The translations under genes and the position numbers were made by a program. The notes under the pieces are model-generated. The model ran no database searches, was not told the origin of the DNA, and was given only the letters and a program-made list of their open reading frames with translations. Shown piece after piece: positions 56,122 through 64,000 of a stretch of 64,000 bases of DNA (positions are counted from its first letter, which is position 1; each line of letters begins with the position of its first letter). The DNA is from Deroplatys truncata (lineage: Eukaryota > Arthropoda > Insecta > Mantodea > Mantidae): the NCBI GenBank assembly GCA_030765065.1, contig CM060990.1, positions 675,613,618 to 675,677,617 on the forward strand, in the 5' to 3' direction.

Positions 56122-56409
56122 ATCAGCAAGAAAAATGGCTTAGAGGGGCAGATGAAAGAAAACAATGGGGTGATAGAAGCCGCAGTGGACGAACGTCTGA
56201 ACCAGTAGGCGAAGGAAAGCAAGAGCATGATGGATGCTGCAGTGAAGGACCTGTGCTGCAACCTGGAAGCCAAGATCCATGCTGAAAGTGTAGAAGGCCC
56301 CATGATAATAAGATTGCCTAATGGAAAAGCAGTGAAGCCAAAAAAATTTAACAGTACTTTGTTCTGGGTGGATGTTGCTTCGAGATGTCCAACCTATAAG
56401 AGCTATTAG

Positions 56410-56960
56410 ACACAGTGGGACTCTGTGGTGGTCAGGAATGGTGTGTCAAAGAAAGTTTGGAAGTCCCAGATGTGGTGCAAACCAGGGTGGTGCAGCTGGT
56501 GCTCCTGAAGGGTAAGGTGAAGGAAGTCCTCAAGGAAACCCATGCTGGTACTACTGGAGGGCACCGGGATGTGAATCAGCTACATTGCTGATTCTATTGG
56601 TTGCATCTGTTTGGCAGATCTTGATAACTCATCATGCACTTGGGACTGAGTGCAGCGGTATAATGTTGGGGTGACAACCACTACCTTGCCAGGAGACACC
56701 TGAAGCTATCAAGTGACCGAATGAAGGCACGCTATGACCATCTGGCAACCAGTGCTGCATTCCAGAAGGGTGTCCTTGTAGGCTCTATCATCCCATGAGG
56801 ACTAAAGGGGAAGTAGCTGAAGCTGCAACATTCTTGAGACAACCCATATAAGGCAATCACTCATATATAATGTTGTATACTGCATTCAGCGTCCACCCCA
56901 GGGAAGCTGTTGGTGGTTCATCTTGATTGCCTTGCTGCATATCATGGAGACTCTGAGGAG
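56410..56960 (+). pseudogene. Integrase zinc domain and pol C-terminus
   Basis: Around 56490-56600 the frame reads KGKVKEVLKETHAGTTGGH, the HHCC zinc domain start of a Gypsy integrase, followed by a stop and FYW. Near 56710-56850 SSDRMKARYDHLA and, in shifted frames, sequence like RTKGK...KLQ and a C-terminal VVHLD-like tail follow. The catalytic core between these is deleted. Multiple stops. Confidence 0.65.
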
Positions 56961-56965
56961 GGAGT

Positions 56966-57505
56966 TGTGTAATGCAGCGGCTATGGCCAAGCTCATGAGC
57001 AGATTGATGCTGAGCAGTTGGAGAGATAAGTAGATGCAGGAGCATTCTCACCCAATATAAACATTGGAAGCGCTATCATAGATAACCAAAATTTTCTGGT
57101 AGTTTCCCTCCTCCCCGCTTCTTGAATGTTCTGGAACTCTGTGGAAGATTACAGTTGCTATGTAAACAAGCATTCTTGCAAGGGAGTCAGTCATTTGGTG
57201 AGTGTTTCTGATGTGACATCAAGTTATTTTGCAATGACAGTTGCCACATACAGTGAATGTTGCTTCTGAGAGAAATTACAGAAATCTGGCATTTGATTTC
57301 CCAACAAGTGAAGTGGACCAAAGAAGAGCTATGTTGTACATATTTCATTATGCTGCTGCTTAGCAAAGAAAGTGAAGTGACAGGGAAAATTTAACTAGTT
57401 TACATTAGTAAAATGACAGTATGAACTGTGAGAAGTCACAGTGAAAATTTAAGTAGATCAAAACAGTGAAGTGACAGTGAAAACTGGACAAAGTCACAAT
57501 ATACT
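56966..57505 (+). repeat. 3' LTR of Gypsy remnant
   Basis: It begins TGTGTAATGCAGCGGCTATG after the polypurine tract and ends near GTGAAAACTGGAC. It is clearly diverged from the 5' LTR by many substitutions and small indels. From 57506 to 57779 no gene is seen apart from a short GT run at 57680. Confidence 0.72.
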
Positions 57506-57825
57506 GTGATTTGAGCATAATTGCACATTTTCATGCATGTTTCCAATTGTTTGGTTCTTCCTTCTGTGTGTACATTTTGGTTATTTCAATATTATGTGGA
57601 TAATTGCAATAATGATAGGCAATATAAAACTACTTAAGAATATAAGATGTATTATTATAAACTCACAATATAAAGAGAGAGTGTGTGTGTGTGCGTGCGC
57701 ATGCATCTTTTTCATAATGCTGTACAAAAATCTTACAATTTTTCATACATTACTTTGAGTTACTAACTTATTCTTTATTCATATTGTTTTATTTTTCTAG
57801 GCCTTTTTTCTCTTACCTATCCTTT

Positions 57826-60800
57826 TTATATCCCCTCCTTTTGTATTTTAATTATCCTAGCTTTTAATACTTCTTTGTTAACATTCTCCCATACTTTAGG
57901 TAAAAACTGATCTCTCCACAACTTAGTTTCTTCGCATTCAATTATATAATGTAAGCCATTATCTGTCTCTCCACAAAGAGGACATCTATCCAAATTCACT
58001 CCCTTTCTATCTCCCCTTAGCCTATGTGCACTTAATCTAGACCAGGCCCAACCTTCTCTTGCTAAACTACTACCTATATTCACATACTTCTCCCTTCCCC
58101 AGTCCACCTTTAATTGTCTATATAGTTCCAAACTTTTCTTTTCTTCCAGACTTTGAAATAATTCTTGTCTCTCTACGTCTTCCACTCTGTTCCTCACTTC
58201 TTTCCAGAAACCTTTAACTAACCCTGTCTCTATCCCATAAGTTACCCATTCCTATTTCCTGTAAGATTCTCCTTATTCCTTGAGCCCATTTCATCCCAGC
58301 ACTGGATTTTTCTTGCATTATTAAACATTGCCTCAAGAAATTATGCTCAGCCAATGATTTCAATCTATACCAGTATTTAAGTATCCTTTCTACTATCATG
58401 CCCTTGCTACCTACTCTTCCCAACTCCAACATTCCTGCTCCATTTGGTGATGAAATGGATAAACCTAATATACATTTACAGAGTGAGCTATATACATCAT
58501 CAATCATTTCCCATCCTATGTCACTTCCCCAAATCTCTGATCCATAGACCAACTACAATCTGTTATGATCTAACTACAGCTTTGTAAACCCTTTTCAACC
58601 ATTTAATTTGCATATCTGGTATTTTCTTTAAACACATTCTTATGGCAGTCATTGCTAATCTTCCCTTAGCTAAGGCACTTATCTTGTGATCATTCCATTT
58701 CCCATTACTGCTTATTCTCACTCTTAATTAATCTAACTTGTTTACTATTTGTAACTCTTGCCCTTCCACATACCACTTTTCCTCCTTCAATTTATAGCCC
58801 TTTTTAAATACTATTATCTTTGACTTTTTAAAATTGATTCTTAAACCCCATTTTTTACAAAATGAATATAATATATGTAACACTTTTGTTAGACCTCCTA
58901 CTGAAATAGAACCTACCACTAAATCATCCGCAAAAAGTAATTCTGGAATTTCTCTATTATTTACTGTCAGTAAATATAAGTGATCCTTATTCAACTATTC
59001 CAAGATATTTTCAATAAATAAGTTAAACAGTATAGGGCTAAGTTTACAACCTTGCCTTAACCCCATATTACTATCAATTTTTTCCATAATTTCATCACCA
59101 TTCAACCTAATATAGAACTTATTATTTATACATATGTTCTGTATTGCTCTAACGAATTTTAAGCTTAGTCCCTTACTTCTCAGTTTAATCCATAGTGCCT
59201 CTCTATCTATAGTATCAAATGCCTTCTCTAAGTCAATAAATGCCATATATACCCTACCTCTTTTAATTCTTAAGTATTTATCTACCATTGATTTTATAAT
59301 AAAAATATTGTACACTGCTCTCCTACCATTTCTGAATCCCCTTTGAAATATTGATAGTTTATTTTCTTCCTCTGCCCAGTTCTGCAATCTAGTTGCTAAA
59401 ATTCCTGAATAGATCTTTCCTAAGACTGACAGCAAACTAATACCCCTATAATTAATTGGATGTTTGACACTTTCTTTTCCTTCATATATGGATACAATTA
59501 TACTTGCCCTCCAGTTATGTGGTACCTTTCCTCCTTCAAATATAATATTCATCAGATTAACCAGTATCTCGGTCCTATCTCTGTTCTCTATCTATTTTTT
59601 CCAAACTTCCCCTGGTATACCATCAATCCCTGATGCTATATTGTTTTTAAACCTTTTAGTTTCCTCCCAAACTTCCAGTGCCAATATCTTCTTATCTAGG
59701 TTATCTATATATTCTATATCTAAAGATAATGGGATTAAGTTTGTTAATTTGGTCTGCATACCTAATAGGTTTTTAAAGTAATTACACCATATTTCTGGTG
59801 CAATAACATTCCCCCTTTTATTCCTATTATACATTCCTCAGATTATTTGCCATACTCTACAGTTATCATTTTTGTGTACTGCTTCAAGCAAATTCTTACA
59901 TAATCTCCCACCCCATTCCTTCTTTTATACTTCAATTAAACATCTATAACTCCATTTTATTGTTAAATAATTTTTCCTTGAATCCTGATCGTCCTGTAGC
60001 TTCCATCTCTTTAATTCCTGTTCCACTCTCCTCTTAGCTTTAATACATTCCTCATCAAACCATCCCTTTCTTTCCATTTGCTCTCCTTCCTTTGTTTCAT
60101 TTTACATCCTGCTTTTTTAACTATCTACTCCAATCTCCCAGTTACATCCTCTGCCTTTTTCCTTTGTAATAATACATTTATATTACTCTTTGTGTCTTCC
60201 CCCATGATTAAATTCAGTCTAACCAAATATAATTCTTCCTCCTCCCTTCTCCATTTAAATACTTCTATCTTCTTTCCCACCCTAACAGGTTCATCATCCA
60301 CCACCTCACCCTTTACCGTAAATGTAGTCTTCAATGGAAAATGACAGCTAGTAAACACTCCCTGAACTACTGCAAAATCTATTATTGCATTCTCAATACC
60401 CAGTGAATAAAGTAAGTAATCGACTACACTCTCTCCATTATTATTTACAAATGTAATTGCACCCATCCTATCTTTTCCTTTAATTCCATTACAAAAATTC
60501 AAATTATTTTCTTCACAAAATTGCAGTAATTTTCTGCCTTCTTTATTTACTATCTTATCTATACTTTGTCTTTTCTCAATTTCCTGCCTTACCTTTATGT
60601 TTTCCTCTGTCCTTATTTGAGGTTGTTCACATCCTGACCTAGCATTGAAATCACCTACTAAAACAATTTTTATATCAGGATCTATGTTACATAATACCTC
60701 CATATCTTTGCTTAATTTCCTTAAGAATTTAAGGTCATAAAATTCAGATACACGATGCCTAAAGCCACCTTGCTAACTTTTCCTAATAAACCTGTTGTTA

Positions 60801-61149
60801 ACAGCCACTGCATCTTAGCATCACATAATTCCTATACTATCTTAACATGAAAATTTCTCTCCTTTATAAAGATTCCTAATCCCCCTAATGCTCTCCCCTT
60901 CTGACTGATTCTCATTGCTAGTTGACTGAAATAATCGTAGTCATCCATATCTATTTTCACATTTTTCCATACCCAAGTTTCAACTACTGCAAGTATATCA
61001 GCCTCTTTTAGCAATTGTTTGATTTCCACACTTCTCATTTTGTCCCATAGATCCTTGACATTCCAATATAAAACCACCAAATGTTTATCGTATACTGAAC
61101 CTTTTCTTTCAAATCTAAATCGGTTCAGCTTAGATCTACTACGTGTCAT
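57826..61149 (-). pseudogene. LINE ORF2: endonuclease, RT, C-terminal finger
   Basis: ATG at 61149 overlaps the preceding frame's stop by ATGA. The endonuclease has LYWNVKDL, VVETWVWK, then VLVGDFNARSG after a gap and VVDYLLYS. The RT has SGIDGIPGE, ASIIVSIYEGK, NYRGISLLS, MAFIDLEKAFDTID, GLRQGCKLSPILFNLF and LLFADDLV. Frame interruptions include a TAG at 59592-59594 and one at 58995-58997 in the same frame. The C-terminus has CPLCGETDNGLHYIIEC at about 58040-57950 and ends at 57826. Many stops and gaps between 59835 and 60125 show that it is dead. Confidence 0.8.
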
Positions 61150-61496
61150 TCTTTGTTCTTCTTCATCCCCATAGCACCCTCCACTTGCATTATACTACTA
61201 CTCGGTGTTGACACTACACTCATATTGTCTTGGTTCCAAACGTCTAATCCTGCCACTGCCCCTAACACTAGTCGTCTGGTGTCATTTCTCATTTGCTGTG
61301 TTGGTTCAACACACTTTCCCAGTGATGTCATCAGCTGACCTCTTTCTCCAATCCCGCACACCTCCCCTTCTCTGACGTCACATGCTGCATCAATTGTCTG
61401 TATGTCGTCACTCTTCTTTCCTACATCGTCAGCCATGTGGTGGTTAACAAAATGGCTTACTTCTCTTGTTTCCTGCTCGTGTGTCTCCTGTGTCAC
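61146..61496 (-). other. Frame between ORF1 and ORF2 of L1-like LINE
   Basis: 116 codons without a recognised domain (SSSIMQVEGAMGMKKNKE at the end). It ends with TGA at 61146-61148 inside ATGA, which also holds the ORF2 start codon. It is probably the C-terminal part of ORF1 after frame changes. The overlap would suit coupled termination and re-initiation. Confidence 0.45.
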
Positions 61497-61589
61497 ACTC
61501 TGATGACTAATTTCCTGTCTGATGCTGTCTATTCATAATGTAAGTCCTCTTACGTATGCCTTCTTTCCTTGATCTTTTGCCAACTTCAT

Positions 61590-61940
61590 CTCTCTTATTA
61601 AAAAGTTTCTGAACTCTCTTTCTTTTTTCCATAGTCGTGCTGAATGAAAATTCTTGTTCCTCGTAGCTTTGATGCATTATTTAAAACTTTCCATTTAAGG
61701 TTTGCTGTTGCTGGTTTTACAATTATAGGACTAGGGTTTGCTCCTCTTCTTCCTACTCTAAATGAATCAATTATTTCCCATCCTGTCAATTCGATCTTCA
61801 GCTTATTTCTCACAAGATCCTCTACCTGTTGCCAACATCTTATTTCTCACTCTTCCTCGTATCTGAAAATTACTATATTTCTCTTTCTATTATTATCTTC
61901 CATTTTCTCCAAGTATGTCAATCTTAGGTTAATTCAATAT
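61590..61940 (-). pseudogene. L1-like LINE ORF1 fragment (RNA-binding protein)
   Basis: The minus-strand frame reads YLEKMEDNNRKRNIVIF, a stop at about 61862, then GWEIIDSFRVGRRGANPSPI, VKPATANLKWKVL and LRGTRIFIQHDYGKK. This order (N-x-R-x-N-I-V-I-F, then R-x-G, then P-I-I-V-K, then I-F-I) is the L1 ORF1p RRM-like domain. 5' truncated near 61945. Confidence 0.65.
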
Positions 61941-62539
61941 GAAATATAGTAACATCATATTTTGATAATTTCTCTTTGACATTAGCTGTGTGATGGCTAG
62001 AGTTGGAGATTTGAATCTGGTGTGAACACTCACTTAACCTTATCTACATAATATGTCCATTATGTATTACATAATATATTTTTGCTTAGGTGTGATTTCA
62101 AATTAAGTGTTAGTTACAAATGGTATTCAAATGTTTAGCAGTGCTAAAAAGCCTTGCAATGGAAAGAGAAAACAATTGCAAATTTTTAAATATGTCTCTC
62201 CATTAATGTACTTAGGAAAGTGCGAAAGTGCAACATAAAACATTTTGAAAATCTCAGTTGTTACGAACAAACAGGTATTTTAATCTCTATATTTTTCCTG
62301 TTGTAAGTTCTTGTCTCTTTCATGGTTTACCAGTTGTACAAAACTGTGCAAAATTAAATCAATGTTGTTAGAAAATTAAAAATAATGAACAGTTTTTTCG
62401 GTTAAAGGGTGTTTTGATGTGTGTTAATTTCCATGAAAATTTGCATCTTTCAAATTTAAACATTGCCTGCATCAATATCAAATTTGGTATTTATCTGAAT
62501 TATCACTTTCTCTACCATGTGCATAGTAGGTAGAGAAGG

Positions 62540-62615
62540 TATTACATTCCACCTAAAAATTTGATACTGAGATTTCACCAGAAATGTATGTTTTGAGACA
62601 TATAATATATAAATA
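62540..62615 (+). repeat. Isolated fragment of the 1-33570 array repeat
   Basis: CCACCTAAAAATTTGATACT and TTTCACCAGAAATGTATG followed by TTTTGAGAC match the array block CCACCCAAAAATTATTTACC...CACCGGAAATACATGTTTTGAGA. Similarity ends on both sides. The surrounding 61951-62539 and 62616-62740 show no gene. Confidence 0.55.
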
Positions 62616-62754
62616 AATAAAAGCATTTTTAGAAAAACTCCATTCAAACTTAGTTTATAAATCCTTTTTTGTGTAAACATAGTGATTCTTTTACATTTAT
62701 GTGCCAAATTGGGGTTCTTATTACTCTAGCTTCAGTTTCTACACCACTTTCTCC

Positions 62755-64000
62755 ATAAACATGGACGAATATATAGTAGACATAGAGACACAATTTCCAA
62801 AAAACCAGAAGAGGAAAAAGAAATCATTAGAGAAAAATGCAAACTCATCAACTAAATGATACATAAGGAAAACCAACCATGTAAAACTGATACAAAAAAT
62901 TATCAGAAACCAAAGACATATTTTATACATGGGCAGATAAAGGAAACAAGCTAGTGAACAGAAATGCAAAAAACATTCCTATCCACCTTGAATGAGATAA
63001 AAACTGTTATATGTGAGCAAGAAAAGAAAATTGTGATACCAAGCAACCAAACTACACCCAGGATATATGGATTACCAAAATTTCACAAAGGCAGCAATAG
63101 CATGCACCCCAGTCATCAATACTATAGACTCACCTGCATACATCTCACAAATTGATTACTCAGAATATTTCAGGACCTTCCCCAACCAAAAATTCTGAGT
63201 GTAAGCAATACCTATGAACTCTTTGGGAAAATTAAGGATTTGGAAATAGAGGAAAATGATCTACTTGTTTCTTTTGATTTCATCTCACTGTTTCCCAGCA
63301 TACCAAAAGGTAAGCTAGAAAAGGTGTTAATACAATGGCTAATTTTTACAGATATTGATAAGTAAGCAATAGATGAATATGGTGTACTGACTAAACTGTG
63401 CATCAATCAGAATTACCTTATATTCAGGAACAAACTGTACTCCCAGGTAAATGGTTTAGCAATAATGGACAAACCACTTTCCCCTTTTCTGGCAAACTTG
63501 TACATGAGTCTTTAGAAATACGCATAATAGAATCATTCCCGCACATATATAAACTCTGATATAGATATCTAGACAACATTGTTGCCATAGAAGACAAAAG
63601 GTTTGTTAAAGATGCAATAACTCTATTGAACTTACAAGATAATCGGTAAAATTTATAACAAAAACAGAATCCAATAATATACTCCCCTTTTTCGATGTAA
63701 AAATCATGAGGAATCAGAATAAAATAAGTTTTGGTATCCATAGAAAACACACACACAGATAACTACATTAAAAAGACAGCTACAATCTCAGGGAATACAA
63801 ATATGAAATAATAAACAGCCTTACCTTCAGATTGGCATGTATACCTACGAACAAAAAAGAGTACAACAAAGAATACAAGATCCTGCAAATAGTACATAAA
63901 AATGACTTCATCAAGTAGATTGTAGACAAGAAGATAAAGAAATAAATAAAGAAAATCACCACAGTAAGCAACACAAAAGAAACCAAAAAGTAAAAAAACT
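62755..64000 (+). pseudogene. Penelope-like element reverse transcriptase, partial
   Basis: Degenerate coding sequence on the plus strand, continuing past the window. In order: a frame with ADKGNKLV-like sequence (about 62930), RIYGLPKFHKGSNS (63066), LLVSFDFISLFPSIPKGK (63260), YLIFRNKLYSQVNGLAIMDK followed by PLSPFLANLYM (63415-63510), RYLDNIVAI at the catalytic YxDD position (63560; the second Asp is Asn), SFGIHRKHTHTDNYIKK (63730) and RLACIPTNKKEYN (63830). This is the RT of Penelope elements, with finger, palm and thumb in order and stops or frame changes every 50-150 bp. A GIY-YIG endonuclease, if present, would lie beyond the right edge. Confidence 0.82.

Larger units (their letters stand above)
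55218..57505 (+). mobile_element. Ty3/Gypsy remnant, internally deleted
   Basis: Two diverged ~530-bp LTRs (55218 and 56966) flank only 1.2 kb. Retained parts are the primer-site region with TTTGGTATCAGGAGTAGGAT (55741), the gag N-terminus, the integrase zinc domain and the extreme C-terminus of pol. Protease, RT, RNase H and the integrase core are missing. A polypurine tract GAGGAGGGAG precedes the right LTR. LTR divergence and multiple stops show that it is old. Confidence 0.82.
57780..61950 (-). mobile_element. L1-like LINE, degenerate, minus strand
   Basis: From right to left: ORF1 with an L1-type RNA-binding segment, a middle frame, ORF2 with endonuclease and RT, a C-terminal zinc finger, then a 3' end with AATAAA near 57780. 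About 4.2 kb. ORF1 resembles the L1 ORF1p family (Transposase_22 type). The C-terminal CPLC...H...C finger also occurs in L1/Tx1-like elements. The exact clade is open. Confidence 0.78.

Overview
The window is eukaryotic, repeat-dominated nuclear DNA, AT-rich, with no operons or bacterial signals. The mix of mobile elements points to an arthropod, probably an insect: an I-type LINE with an RNase H domain and a (CAT)n tail, a CR1-like LINE with a PHD/esterase ORF1, Penelope, a Ty3/Gypsy remnant, a Polinton-type protein-primed DNA polymerase B, a SWIM-finger transposon and tRNA-derived SINEs. A polyneopteran insect is a guess from the LINE 3' ends, not a proof.

Region 1 (1-33570) is a head-to-tail array of eight copies of one complex repeat, about 2.1-2.9 kb per full unit once insertions and microsatellite are removed. 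Full units carry the same ordered landmarks. One is a minus-strand tRNA-derived module with a Pol III B box, whose 3' side runs into a (TGAG)n tract (read as CACT/CACA/CTCT on the plus strand). That tract is about 30 bp in some units and 2.5 kb in another. Three mobile elements interrupt the array: a transposon with ~1.1 kb inverted repeats (7247-15766) carrying a degenerate SWIM-finger transposase and itself split by a CR1-like LINE (10412-14712); a 1.1 kb TA-flanked inverted-repeat element (17062-18173); and an I-clade LINE with a perfect 15-bp target duplication (18404-24349).

Region 2 (33570-36460) has a minus-strand LINE 3' end, a ~70-bp minisatellite array of about 23 monomers with higher-order structure, and a short CGTAAC-rich repeat.

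Region 3 (36461-45205) is a minus-strand protein-primed family B DNA polymerase gene of the Polinton/adintovirus/bidnavirus type. It has its own TATA/Inr promoter in a tandemly duplicated leader. It is now a pseudogene, with three in-frame stops, a frameshift and a young 4.85 kb LTR retrotransposon (38870-43722, TSD ATAT, LTRs differing at two positions) that lacks recognisable gag/pol.

Region 4 (45430-49640) begins with a minus-strand tRNA-derived SINE expanded into eight ~151-bp units. It is followed by the only likely host gene: a YY1-like promoter cluster, a possible first coding exon and a well supported RCC1-repeat exon with matching splice phases. After it come a solo LTR and a plus-strand SINE.

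Region 5 (50028-64000) is mostly dead retroelements: a LINE RT fragment split by a second LINE, a Ty3/Gypsy remnant with both LTRs but most of pol deleted, a minus-strand L1-like LINE, and a Penelope-like element that runs off the right edge. If the RCC1 exon is real, this region is probably intron of that gene.
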